From assembly GCA_002359185.1 (NCBI GenBank), contig DEML01000086.1, forward strand, positions 4,096 through 32,781: a stretch of DNA of 28,686 nt, in the 5' to 3' direction. This stretch comes from Planctomycetaceae bacterium UBA2671 (GTDB lineage: Bacteria; Planctomycetota; Planctomycetia; Planctomycetales; Planctomycetaceae). The position numbers were made by a program, and so were the translations under genes. Below the pieces are notes generated by a model. That model was not told the origin of the DNA and made no database searches. It saw only the letters and a program-made list of their open reading frames with translations. Shown here piece after piece: positions 7,428-17,265 of the stretch (position 1 is its first letter; the number at the start of each line of letters is the position of its first letter).

Positions 7428-8396
7428 TTAAGCCAGGGCTTTCGCGACTGAGGCTTTCATCTTTTCCAGACCTGTGGCAATCACTTCTGCTGGAGGTTGC
7501 TGGTAATAGGTATCATTAAAGAGTTCCAGTGACAGGACTCCCTTGAAGCCGATACTGTTGAGGGATTGCAGGATCAAATCGAGGGGGGCAACCCCATCCC
7601 CAGGATAAACGCGATCGGAATCGCGTGTTTCTTCACGAGGTGGTGATGATGGGTAATCGTTCATGTGAAAAATGTTGATGGCCTGGCCGGAAAGCAGTCG
7701 GAGTCCATGGAAGTCGGATCCACCGCGATAAAGGTGATACACGTCCGGCAAAATGGCAGCCCGCGGATGATTGGCCGCCACCGCCACATAAGCGGCTTGT
7801 GCAATGTGTGATAGATTTTTGGCAGACCCCCAGATTTCCAGTTGAGGAATCACTTCCATCGAAACGCCCAAGTCGAGCAAATCGGAATAGCGTTTGGCCA
7901 ATAGATTCAGGTCTACCAGATTCGAGTTGCTGCCATTGATCCCAGCGGGAGGAGCGGCGATGCGTTTGCCACCGAGAGAACGAACCAGTTCCATTTCCCG
8001 TTTCGCCTGCTCGAAAGCAGCTGCACGCTTCTCGTCATCATCCACACCCCAGTTGGGAAAGCCGATTGCTGATTCGACCTGCAGGCCGCAATCGTCCAAT
8101 TGCTTGCGTAAATCTTTGAGATTTCCACCCGACTTCTGATACGTTTCGATTTCGCCAATCCAGGGTTCAACGCCATCGTATCCAGCGGTCGAAACAAGTT
8201 CGACTAATTCAGGCAGAGGCAACTTCGCTTTACGGACACAGCTTGTGTTGAAGCAATAACGGAATTTTGTCGTAACGTCGCTGGAAGACTCTTTTTCATG
8301 AGAGACCGCTGTGCCACTCGCGCCACTCAATAAGGATGCCCCAGCCAGCGACGCAGCTGAGGTGGTTAGAAAACGACGACGATTGAAACTGCTCAT
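7428..8396 (-). CDS. Tat-exported sugar phosphate isomerase/epimerase-like TIM-barrel protein
   Basis: 322 residues from the ATG at 8396, which has an AAGGCGG ribosome binding site; the frame extends to 8447 but without support. The N-terminus NRRRFLTTSAASLAGASLLSG is a twin-arginine signal, so the folded, probably metal-loaded enzyme is exported. The body is a xylose-isomerase-like/AP-endonuclease-2 TIM barrel: the AGYDGVEPWIGE strand near the start, PQLEIWG, the DVYHLYRGG strand, the IFHMNDYP strand and the C-terminal VLSLELFND, which provide the Glu, Asp and His positions normally used to bind a divalent metal. Such exported isomerase/epimerase-like proteins are numerous in planctomycetes and are linked to catabolism of unusual sugars. 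The exact substrate cannot be told. It stands alone. Confidence 0.88.
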   Translation of the reverse strand: MSSFNRRRFLTTSAASLAGASLLSGASGTAVSHEKESSSDVTTKFRYCFNTSCVRKAKLPLPELVELVSTAGYDGVEPWIGEIETYQKSGGNLKDLRKQLDDCGLQVESAIGFPNWGVDDDEKRAAAFEQAKREMELVRSLGGKRIAAPPAGINGSNSNLVDLNLLAKRYSDLLDLGVSMEVIPQLEIWGSAKNLSHIAQAAYVAVAANHPRAAILPDVYHLYRGGSDFHGLRLLSGQAINIFHMNDYPSSPPREETRDSDRVYPGDGVAPLDLILQSLNSIGFKGVLSLELFNDTYYQQPPAEVIATGLEKMKASVAKALA

Positions 8397-8440
8397 AGAT
8401 GTCCGCCTTGGTGAGTGAATGATGGAGCTTTGTATTTTTT

Positions 8441-8472
8441 GAACCACGGATGGACACGGATATTCACGGATG
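8441..8472 (+). repeat. CACGGAT repeat, copy 1
   Basis: Three CACGGAT heptamers in a row with a 10-base period (spacers GGA and ATT), preceded by GAAC. Related copies are at 8881-8902 (inverted), 10666-10700 and 23256-23288. The 550-base gap between the TIM-barrel gene and the KAP-like gene (8397-8946) holds this copy, an inverted copy, and two REPs; no gene is visible in it. Confidence 0.8.
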
Positions 8473-8554
8473 TATTAATTGCAACGTTCTATAAAAAATT
8501 GGCACGTATTTTGTAAGCCAGATTATAACTTAAATTTTTGAAAGTTAACACGCA

Positions 8555-8580
8555 TTTCGTCAGGCAGTGCCTGACCTACA
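8555..8580 (+). repeat. REP element (hairpin with flanking CTAC)
   Basis: Stem GTCAGGC/GCCTGAC with loop AGT, followed by CTACA. It belongs to the family of the pair at 1782-1848. The stem is unchanged among copies while the loop differs (AGT or ACA/TGT). Confidence 0.85.
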
Positions 8581-8880
8581 ACTTTTATCGTTGCCAGTGT
8601 CCTCAGTTTATATAGTGAAAATAGTCACTGCTGGGTTACTCAATCAGAGGATTACAGGAAATCGGAAGCCGACCCCTCGCTGACGCTTTTTGAAGTTGCT
8701 TATTTGGCATTTTTTCGTATCAAACTTGATTATCAGCCGTGGCACGATGCATCAACGCATTTTTTTTTCAACCTGCATGTTTACAGAAAGTGCAACTTCA
8801 AAACTTACGCTTCGGGTTAAAATCGTTTACTAAAAAATCCCCTTGAATATCAATGGCTATCGATCATATATATCTCTGCG

Positions 8881-8902
8881 CATCCGTGTCTATCCGTGGA
8901 TC
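8881..8902 (-). repeat. CACGGAT repeat, inverted short copy
   Basis: On the minus strand it reads GATCCACGGATAGACACGGA followed by TG: two heptamers at a 10-base period. It is inverted relative to the copy at 8441-8472, so the two bracket about 460 bases of non-coding DNA. Confidence 0.75.
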
Positions 8903-8925
8903 TTTAAATGAATTCGATGTCCATA

Positions 8926-8946
8926 TCTCGTCAGGCACAGCCTGAC

Positions 8947-8951
<5 letters not shown>
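8926..8951 (+). repeat. REP element overlapping the end of the KAP-like gene
   Basis: Stem GTCAGGC/GCCTGAC with loop ACA followed by CTACA. The minus-strand GTAG tetranucleotide of this element supplies the TAG stop codon (8947-8949) of the KAP-like NTPase gene. Confidence 0.85.
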
Positions 8952-10437
<1,486 letters not shown>

Positions 10438-10665
10438 GTATCCGTATCCTGATGGGGAATTATCCGTCTCCCCGAGCAGAAACCGCCTGCTCAGGTCTCC
10501 TTATGTTTTTGACGTTCATTTTCACTCTTCAGTATTGTGAAATGAGGCGAGACAGGCAACCTTGGGGAAAGAATAAACGTTGAGTGATCTGTCAAAATGA
10601 ATCAGAATCATTGTTAAGCCGAGAGAGTTATGAAAAACTGGTGGTGAAAGAGTTGTAATTTGCCT

Positions 10666-10700
10666 GAACGACGGATGGACACGGATTTACACGTATAAAT
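10666..10700 (+). repeat. CACGGAT repeat, copy 3 (diverged)
   Basis: GAACGACGGATGGACACGGA followed by TTTACACGTAT: the third heptamer is degraded. It lies immediately upstream of the esterase gene and ends about 25 bases before its start, so it overlaps the likely promoter or leader region. The rest of the 288-base gap shows nothing I can assign. Confidence 0.65.
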
Positions 10701-10725
10701 TTTGGGGAACTACAGGGTGAATTCA

Positions 10726-11661
10726 ATGAGCACATATCGATTGAGTCTGATAGCAACTTTAATTGTTTTGATGGTCAGTTTATCTGATCAGAATTGTGTC
10801 GCTCAGAAGAAGAAAGTTCCTGCTTCACAGGCTTTTCACTGGGTCAATCCCCTGCCGGAACGATTACAGTCGGAACGACTCGAACACTCCACGTTTGTCA
10901 GCCCGTCCATGCAGCGGGAAGTTGGATATTGTATTTATCTACCTGCTGCTTACAGCGAGTCTCAACAGTCAGAGAAGCGTTTCCCCGTCGTTTATTATCT
11001 GCATGGAGGGCGACCGGGGAGCGAATTGAAGAGTATCGGGCTCGTGCCTTTGATTGATCAACACATCAGTTCCGGGAATGTTGCTCCGATGATTTATGTG
11101 TTCGTTAATGGCGGCCCCGTCAGTCATTACAACATGCCCGATCGTGAGCAGGCAATGGGTGAGGATGTCTTCATCAAGGAACTGATTCCGCATATCGATG
11201 GCAAATATCGCACAATTGCCAGTCGGGAAGGACGGGGACTGGAAGGATTTTCACAAGGTGGTCGCGGCACCACTCGGATCATGTTCAAGCATCCTGAGTT
11301 ATTCATTTCAACTGCTCCAGGAGGAGGTGGATATGAAACCGAGAAAAAAATCAGTGAAAACGACGGTTACGAAAATCCATACTTACGATTCGCTCCCGGC
11401 TACAATACCTGGGATCTGGCTCGGGAGTATGCGAAATCACTAGAACCAAAATTGAACATTCAGATCCACGTCGGAACCAAAGGCTTCAACTACGAAAACA
11501 ATCTGGCCTACATGGAGTTTCTGGATTCCCTGAAAATTCCCTATTCAAAAGTGATCGTCCCCGAGGCTCCGCACAGCGCGAAAATCATTTATGAGAAACA
11601 AGGACTGGAGCTCATGAAGTTTCACGAGAAGAACTTCACGGATGCACATAATGCCCAATAA
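10726..11661 (+). CDS. Secreted alpha/beta-hydrolase esterase (esterase D/feruloyl esterase-like)
   Basis: 311 residues from the ATG at 10726, with AGGG about 9 bases upstream; a TTG at 10702 is less likely. An N-terminal Sec signal (LSLIATLIVLMVSLS, cleavage probably near CVAQ) sends it to the periplasm or outside. The putative esterase family (PF00756) is indicated by FPVVYYLHGG (oxyanion region, ~86-95), the nucleophile elbow GFSQGG with Ser176, and a C-terminal APHSAKI that provides the catalytic His. The family hydrolyses acyl esters of sugars or aromatic acids (e.g. feruloyl groups on plant xylan or algal polymers) or S-formylglutathione; the signal peptide favours an extracellular polysaccharide ester. 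It is not in an evident operon. Confidence 0.85.
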   Translation: MSTYRLSLIATLIVLMVSLSDQNCVAQKKKVPASQAFHWVNPLPERLQSERLEHSTFVSPSMQREVGYCIYLPAAYSESQQSEKRFPVVYYLHGGRPGSELKSIGLVPLIDQHISSGNVAPMIYVFVNGGPVSHYNMPDREQAMGEDVFIKELIPHIDGKYRTIASREGRGLEGFSQGGRGTTRIMFKHPELFISTAPGGGGYETEKKISENDGYENPYLRFAPGYNTWDLAREYAKSLEPKLNIQIHVGTKGFNYENNLAYMEFLDSLKIPYSKVIVPEAPHSAKIIYEKQGLELMKFHEKNFTDAHNAQ

Positions 11662-11788
11662 GTAAGTTCATTAGATGGAGGGCGTGAACATCGATTGACA
11701 CAGCTCTTTCAATGATTCACATTTGGTGGCCGGGAGTAATCCATTTGAGTAAACCGTGTGAAGTTGATCCTGGAAGTGTGCAGTATCG

Positions 11789-11864
<76 letters not shown>

Positions 11865-11950
11865 GTTTTGTTTCCGAAGTTACATTTTAGCCGTGTTGGG
11901 GGGATCGTCAATCGAGTTTGGGGAATCGTTTGGTCGAACACGGAGTTCGA

Positions 11951-12718
11951 TTATTTAGGCGGGACGCCGAGGGATTTTCCGCCGTCGATGGCGATGGAAG
12001 TGCCGGTGACCATGGCCGCTGCTTCGGAGAGCAGGTAGGAAACATTAGCTGCGACTTCTTTAGGGTGGATCATGCGGCCTTGAGCAGCGGCCAACGGGCT
12101 GGCGTTGATGAAAGATTGGGCTGTTGCATCCGGATCAGCCGCGGCTGCCAGATCGGCATTGATGATTCCCGTTTCACTGACTGGCCCCGGGCAAATGCAG
12201 TTGACGCGAATGTTATCTCGTGAAAGGCAGAGAGCGAGTGATTTCGTTAATCCGACCAGACTCATCTTGCTGATGGAGTAAACGGGATCGTGTGCTCGTG
12301 GCAACAGTCCGGCATTGCTGGCGATGTTGACGATGCTCCCTTTTCCCTGTTTTCGGAAATAGGGGACTACATATCGAGATGCAAAAAAAGCAGCTTTGAG
12401 GTTTGTGTCAAGAACTCGATCCCAATCCTCTTCGGAAACATCTGTGATATCAGCGACGTGATTCACTCCGGCATTATTGACCAGCGCCTCGATGGGACCA
12501 TAAGTAGCTGCGGTATCGACCAGCTTTTCGAGATGCTCGACCGAACGGACATCAACGAGGAGATGCTCTTTCCAGTTGTCAATTTCATGGATCGATTCAT
12601 GAGCCGGTTGCAGATCGCAACTTACAACAAGCCAGTTTACGTCGGCAAGAAGTTGAGCGGTCGCCAAACCAATTCCGCTGGCTGCTCCTGTCACAATTAC
12701 GACTCTATTTGGTATCAT
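11951..12718 (-). CDS. Short-chain dehydrogenase/reductase (SDR), NAD-type
   Basis: 255 residues, the classical SDR length. Cofactor-binding TGAASGIG (10-17) and an Asp at the end of the second beta strand (Asp35, VVSCDLQ) point to NAD(H) rather than NADP(H). NNAG (81-84) follows, then the catalytic tetrad Asn106, Ser134 (NIASNAG), Tyr147 and Lys151 (YSISK). CPGPVSETGI matches the substrate-loop region and the C-terminus AIDGGKSLGVPPK is typical. The family oxidises or reduces a secondary alcohol/ketone; the substrate is not evident. The ATG at 12718 has a poor ribosome binding site. The upstream same-strand gene encodes a sugar-binding lipoprotein, 195 bases away with a repeat in between, so co-transcription is uncertain, but a sugar or polyol substrate would fit. 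Confidence 0.9.
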   Translation of the reverse strand: MIPNRVVIVTGAASGIGLATAQLLADVNWLVVSCDLQPAHESIHEIDNWKEHLLVDVRSVEHLEKLVDTAATYGPIEALVNNAGVNHVADITDVSEEDWDRVLDTNLKAAFFASRYVVPYFRKQGKGSIVNIASNAGLLPRAHDPVYSISKMSLVGLTKSLALCLSRDNIRVNCICPGPVSETGIINADLAAAADPDATAQSFINASPLAAAQGRMIHPKEVAANVSYLLSEAAAMVTGTSIAIDGGKSLGVPPK

Positions 12719-12766
12719 TTTACTTGAAACTCTTCTCGTGAATACTAGTGAGTGAGAATTGCTATT

Positions 12767-12891
12767 CCCCTTCTCCCTGGGGAGAAGGTTGCCGAAGGCC
12801 GGGTGAGGGGAGTTCTTCGACGTTCTAAATCTAATTCACGTCGCTTTCACCCTCACCCTAGCACTTTCCCTCAGGGAGAGGGGACTTGGGA
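12767..12891. repeat. Composite palindromic repeat (two hairpins joined by a GGGTGAGG/CCTCACCC pair)
   Basis: A hairpin CCTTCTCCC-TGG-GGAGAAGG (around 12769-12788) is followed by GGGTGAGGGG (from 12801), a ~40-base spacer, CACCCTCACCC (12848-12858) and a second hairpin TTTCCCTCAGGGAGAGGGG. The whole forms an imperfect inverted repeat. Elements of this CCCTCACCC/GGGTGAGGG type occur in many bacterial genomes. It lies between the SDR and the sugar-binding lipoprotein genes. Confidence 0.7.
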
Positions 12892-12913
12892 GGATCCACA
12901 CTCTCAGCGGGAT

Positions 12914-13915
12914 TCAATCCACCTGTATCGGATGCAGGAGTTTTTCGAACTGTTCTTCGTTCATATTTTCCGGTGTGGCGACATACTCTCCCGTTTTAAT
13001 GCGTGACTCAACTTCTTCTCCCCGCAGATGGGCGAGAAGTGTTTTCACTGCCTGATATCCCATGGCGACGGGATCCTGCAGGACGATGCCCTGAACGTGT
13101 CCCTGTTCCATGCCGTCGATCAAATCGGGATTGGGATCGAATGCGATGAATTTGACTTTGCCGGTCAGATTCAACTCTCGCAATGCTCCGAGTGTTCCGG
13201 TCGCATTCGGTTCACAGACGGCGAAGATGCCATCGATCTGATCGCGATATTTGTCGATCACTTCAGTCGCTTTTTCCAGAGAGGATTCCGGTGTTGTCCC
13301 TGCGTATTGATCCGAAGAGATGACTGTAATATCCGGATAGTTGGCTTTCAGCTTTGAGAGGAACCCCTCTTCTCGCTGTTCGGTACTTTCGCTGCCGGCA
13401 TTATACCGCAGCATGACGACTTCCCCTTTGCCATCCAGAATTTCCGCCAGTTTTTCAGCCGCCAGTTCTCCGCCTCGAAAATTATCGGTGGCGACATAAC
13501 TGACAATCGCGGACTCATCGCCCAGGGCACTGTCGAAAATAACGACGGGAATCTCTTCTTCATCAGCATGGAGAACACTATCAATGAGAGCCTGAGAATC
13601 GAGCGGAGCGAGAACGATGCCATCGACCTGCTTGACGATAAAATCTTCAACCACACTAATCTGCCCAGCTCGATCATTTTCTAATAACGGCCCCTTCCAG
13701 AGGATCTCGACATCACCCGCCTCTTCAGCGGCTTTCTTCGCACCTGCATGCACCGACTTCCAGAACTCGTGCGTTGTCCCTTTCGGGATGACAGCTATGC
13801 GAATGGTTTTGTCGTTCTCAGAATTTCCAGAGGTCGTGTTATTTCCATCTGGATTTCCCTTGCAGGATGCCAGCATGAGTGTGATTGCAAGTAGACATAG
13901 CGATCGAATGGCCAC
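12914..13915 (-). CDS. Sugar-binding periplasmic lipoprotein (ribose/galactose-binding protein-like, Periplasmic_binding_4)
   Basis: 333 residues. The start is GTG at 13915 with AAGGAA about 10 bases upstream. The N-terminus is a lipoprotein signal with lipobox LASC (Cys18), so it is a tethered solute-binding protein. The mature part follows the type I fold: IRIAVIPKGTTHEFWKSVHAGAKKAAEE at the start (shown in shortened form; HEFW is typical of RbsB-like proteins), DGIVLAPLDSQALIDSV, VSYVATDNFRGGELAAEKL, the hinge, IDGIFAVCEPNATGTLGAL and VKFIAFDPNPDLIDGMEQG, then VQGIVLQDPVAMGYQAVKTL. These are the ligand-contact regions of the family that binds pentoses or hexoses for an ABC importer, or serves a two-component sensor. 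No ABC ATPase or permease gene adjoins it here. Confidence 0.9.
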   Translation of the reverse strand: MAIRSLCLLAITLMLASCKGNPDGNNTTSGNSENDKTIRIAVIPKGTTHEFWKSVHAGAKKAAEEAGDVEILWKGPLLENDRAGQISVVEDFIVKQVDGIVLAPLDSQALIDSVLHADEEEIPVVIFDSALGDESAIVSYVATDNFRGGELAAEKLAEILDGKGEVVMLRYNAGSESTEQREEGFLSKLKANYPDITVISSDQYAGTTPESSLEKATEVIDKYRDQIDGIFAVCEPNATGTLGALRELNLTGKVKFIAFDPNPDLIDGMEQGHVQGIVLQDPVAMGYQAVKTLLAHLRGEEVESRIKTGEYVATPENMNEEQFEKLLHPIQVD

Positions 13916-14045
13916 GGTGAATTCCTTATTGAGAGCGATGATCCGGAATAACCTTCAAGAATACATCTGAGACTAATTATGTTTGGTGAAGCCTTCACAA
14001 TACTCTGTCCCGTCATCACATTCCAGTGAGGCCCGGTGAAACGAT

Positions 14046-15173
14046 TTATTGAATCTTCATCAGTAAATCATTCCAGACCTGAGCATGAGATTTTGCAGAG
14101 GAAGCCAGTGTAAAATGACTGTGGATTCGTTGACGAGCCTGTTCGCCCAGGCGTTGTCGAGCATGAGAATTCTGCATGATTGAGATACATACATCGGCAA
14201 GTTGATGAGGATCATCAGAGGTTATCAACAAAGCCGATTCCTGATCCACGAGCATTTCGGTAGTTCCACCGACATCAGTCGCGACTATAGCCACTCCGCA
14301 AGCAGCTGCTTCGAGAAGGACGCGGCCGAATGGTTCCTGTCGGGCTGGATGAATTAACAGATCGACTTGGGGCAAGAGTTCATGAATGTCATCCCGATAA
14401 CCGAGCCAGTGGACGCGATTCGATAGTCCACTTTGATCAACCGAGTTCTTTAAATTTTCCAGATACTCTCTGCTCTCCTGCTTACCGGAATAACATTCCC
14501 CGATGATCAGAAAATGCCAGTCCGGGCAATTCATCGCGATTTCAGGAAGGGCAGCAATCAAAGAGCTATGACCTTTCCGTAAACCGATTTGACCAATCGT
14601 AGCTGCAAACTTTGTTATAGGAGGACATCCCAGTTCGTCATACAAATACTTCGCAGGCTTCTGTGGATAATGCTCAACATCAATTCCATTGTAAATGGTC
14701 AGTAAACGCTCCGAGTTAACCCCCATCGTTTCGTAATAGTTTCGTGTTGCCTCAGAAACACATATCAATTGATCAAGCCGGCTGAGATCGGAAATCGAGC
14801 CTTTGGAAAGCTTCATCATGTCTCGAATGTGTCCGACAACTGGCATCGAAAAGTGGGAAAGATTTCGGCCCAGAAATCGGGAAAGTGTCAAGCTGTTGGC
14901 GTGCAGGAGATCGAATTGATGCGTTGAGAGCAACTGCGATAATTCAGAAATGGCGTCTGCATCATCGCGTCGCAAGCCAGATGCATCTCGGAGTGAAAAC
15001 TCGATTTGAGGAAAGTTCAATGTGGCCAGTAACTTTTCCAGATCGCCTTTACGTGGCGCAAGAAACGTGAACGCAAATTTTTCCCGCAATTCCTGAACAA
15101 TACTCAAAAACGATCGTTCTCCTCCAAGTGCGGAAGGGAACTCCATTAACACAGCAATTTTGCTTATGGACAT
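14046..15173 (-). CDS. GT4-type glycosyltransferase (GT-B fold)
   Basis: 375 residues from the ATG at 15173; a TTG at 15200 would add nine residues, and neither start has a strong ribosome binding site. The N-terminal acceptor half starts with IAVLMEFPSALGGERSFL and contains FDLLHANSLTLSRFLGRN and VVGHIRDMMKLSKGSI. The C-terminal donor half has TIYNGID, ATIGQIGLRKGHSSLI, NRVHWLGYRDDI and IHPARQEPFGRVLLEAAACG, with the E-x7-E-like signature of GT4 retaining transferases. No membrane segment or signal peptide, so a cytosolic or peripheral enzyme making a surface glycan or glycolipid. It is transcribed divergently from the large membrane protein gene at 15460, with 286 bases between, and follows no recognisable polysaccharide cluster. 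Confidence 0.88.
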   Translation of the reverse strand: MSISKIAVLMEFPSALGGERSFLSIVQELREKFAFTFLAPRKGDLEKLLATLNFPQIEFSLRDASGLRRDDADAISELSQLLSTHQFDLLHANSLTLSRFLGRNLSHFSMPVVGHIRDMMKLSKGSISDLSRLDQLICVSEATRNYYETMGVNSERLLTIYNGIDVEHYPQKPAKYLYDELGCPPITKFAATIGQIGLRKGHSSLIAALPEIAMNCPDWHFLIIGECYSGKQESREYLENLKNSVDQSGLSNRVHWLGYRDDIHELLPQVDLLIHPARQEPFGRVLLEAAACGVAIVATDVGGTTEMLVDQESALLITSDDPHQLADVCISIMQNSHARQRLGEQARQRIHSHFTLASSAKSHAQVWNDLLMKIQ

Positions 15174-15459
15174 TGACGGACCAACTGATATGGAATGCAA
15201 TTTGTGATGACGTTAACTGGTATATCGAATGCACCAGGAACAATCGATATCAATTTATTGCAAACAATTTCGGATAAAATTGTAAATTCCCCAACAGACA
15301 CTTTCGCGTATTCGTATCACGGGTACAGAATCCGGATTGTGTGAATACTTATGACTTACTGAGCGGCTCATTCGAACCGTGCAGTCAGCCGACCTGATCT
15401 CATCTCGACCGTTCGTGTCACTTTCAGGTGTTGCGTTCGCAATACGTCAGGAGTCTGCC

Positions 15460-17184
15460 ATGTCTACAGAAGCTTCGCCCTCTCTTGCTGCTCCCGTCAA
15501 ATCTACTCCGTGGTGGCTGACACTCTATAACCACAATCCCTTTTATGTCATCAGCACCGTACTCATGCTGATCTCCGTTCGAGCCGCCTACGGAGAAATG
15601 CCGATCGGGGAAATCAACTGCTGGGTCGTGATGGGCGTGCTTGCCGGTTACACCACTCTGCTGGCACTGATTGGCATCTGCATCATTCGCTTTGGGAAAA
15701 TCTGGGAAGATGCCCGCTCGATACTGCTGTTATTACTGCTGCTCTTTCTGGGCATTTCTGTCAGCATGGACGACTTATTCGTGAAACTCGAAACTCCCGC
15801 CGAGGGAGCTTTGCTGGCTGCAACAGGAGTTGGATTTTCGTTTCTCATTACTGAAGGAGTTCTCTTTCTGACAGGAATTCGACTGAGAATCCGATATCGC
15901 ATTCCGTATTATCTGTTCCTGATGCTGTTCTTTTTTACTCCGTGGTGGATGTCTCCGGAGTTAAATCCCCGATCTTCTGCAGAGACCGAATGGTTACTAT
16001 TGCTCTTCCCGATTGCTGCTGCTGGCAATCTACTTGCTTTACTACCGGCTGTCTGGGGAGGTCCGAAGTATGTCCGCAATAATGGCACACCATGGAAATG
16101 GCCTCTGTTTCCGTGGTCGATGTTTTTTATGTTGATCGTCGCGACGATGATCCGTTCCTATGCACTGTGCCTGACATTCGGCCCCACCGGACCAATCTGG
16201 CACAAACTTTCCAGTGGAGGCGTTGGCATTGTCTTCTCCACGATTTGGGGAACCTGGTTTCTGGTTCCGATTCTCTGGGCCATCCTGCTCTTACTACTCG
16301 AAGGCGGAATTGTCGCCCACTGTTCGAAACAACGAAAGTGGAGTCTCGCCCTGGCACCTGCATTGATTTTCCTGGCATTTCCGTTTGGTAACTCGACGGT
16401 TTTCACTGATTTCTGGGATTGCATGCTCACGACCGTCGGCTCTCCCATCTGGATTGCCACCATACTGGTCATCCTCTTCTACGGCTGGGCGACTCTCCGC
16501 CATGTCTCGCGGGCAATTTATGGATTTCTCGGTTCATTTCTGCTACTCGCCTGGATCGGCCCGCACACCGAACAATGGCCCGCTCTCATTCCGCAACAAG
16601 CCTGGCCGATTGCTCTGGTCGGATTCGGACTGCTGATTAAAGGCCTCATGGAACGCTCTTCACTCTACCAGACTGCTGCCTCGGCTCTGCTCATCAGTAG
16701 CGCTGCCGTTTTAATCCAACAATCGAGTTATACTCAGTGGACCACCGAAGTCACTTTTGTCCTCACCTGGCTGACCGCTTTGATTCTCGGGTCCTGTCAT
16801 CGCGACGACCTCGGCTGCTTCTTACGCTTTGTCGCCAGCACTCAGGCGATCCTCGTTGGCTATCAGATCCTGACTCGCACTCTGCCGCTGGAGTTAAACA
16901 TCGGTTATCGACTGCTCATTCTCGTCGCATTGACGGGTCTCTGTCTGCTGCTGGCGATCGGGCTGAAGAATCGCTGGTATCTGTTCGCCTTTACGGGGAA
17001 CTTTTTACTGCTGCTCTATGGCGCGGTCTTGATCGGCTATCAACAGGCCAGCAGTCAGTTCGGGGCGACTGCTATGCTCACCTTCTCCTGGAGCCTGGGC
17101 ATGTTATTGTTCGCGATGTTGATCAGTGCCCACAAAGCAGAGTGGCTGCCAAGACGTTTGATACCGAAAAACTGGACGGCATAA
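15460..17184 (+). CDS. Large polytopic membrane protein (about 16 TM segments)
   Basis: 574 residues; I do not recognise the family. The ATG at 15460 with AGGAG 7-8 bases upstream is preferred over a farther start at 15379. After a short N-terminal tail the protein is almost entirely hydrophobic: around 16 membrane segments, e.g. FYVISTVLMLISVRAAY, SILLLLLLLFLGISVSM, IPYYLFLMLFFFTPWW, WFLVPILWAILLLLLEGG, AIYGFLGSFLLLAWIGP and ATAMLTFSWSLGMLLFAMLI. Soluble loops are short, and there is no ATPase, kinase or transferase motif that I can see. The GPP34 gene starts 81 bases after its stop on the same strand, and the divergent GT4 gene shares its upstream region, so it may belong to a membrane-glycan module; that is inference from position only. 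Confidence 0.8.
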   Translation: MSTEASPSLAAPVKSTPWWLTLYNHNPFYVISTVLMLISVRAAYGEMPIGEINCWVVMGVLAGYTTLLALIGICIIRFGKIWEDARSILLLLLLLFLGISVSMDDLFVKLETPAEGALLAATGVGFSFLITEGVLFLTGIRLRIRYRIPYYLFLMLFFFTPWWMSPELNPRSSAETEWLLLLFPIAAAGNLLALLPAVWGGPKYVRNNGTPWKWPLFPWSMFFMLIVATMIRSYALCLTFGPTGPIWHKLSSGGVGIVFSTIWGTWFLVPILWAILLLLLEGGIVAHCSKQRKWSLALAPALIFLAFPFGNSTVFTDFWDCMLTTVGSPIWIATILVILFYGWATLRHVSRAIYGFLGSFLLLAWIGPHTEQWPALIPQQAWPIALVGFGLLIKGLMERSSLYQTAASALLISSAAVLIQQSSYTQWTTEVTFVLTWLTALILGSCHRDDLGCFLRFVASTQAILVGYQILTRTLPLELNIGYRLLILVALTGLCLLLAIGLKNRWYLFAFTGNFLLLLYGAVLIGYQQASSQFGATAMLTFSWSLGMLLFAMLISAHKAEWLPRRLIPKNWTA

Positions 17185-17265
17185 TTCCACAAAACTTTTG
17201 GTTCCCCCTCTGCATGTTGTTATACTGAACAAAACACTTCGCGCGTCTCAGTAACAAAGGACAGT

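Noticed and set aside
8499..8515. Second sigma-54-like site (TTGGCACG, then TTGTA)
   Set aside because: The -24 half is perfect, but the -12 reads GT instead of GC, and no plus-strand gene follows within 2 kb.
8441..8902. CRISPR array or insertion sequence
   Set aside because: Repeats are short, few, irregularly spaced and partly inverted, with no transposase or cas gene.
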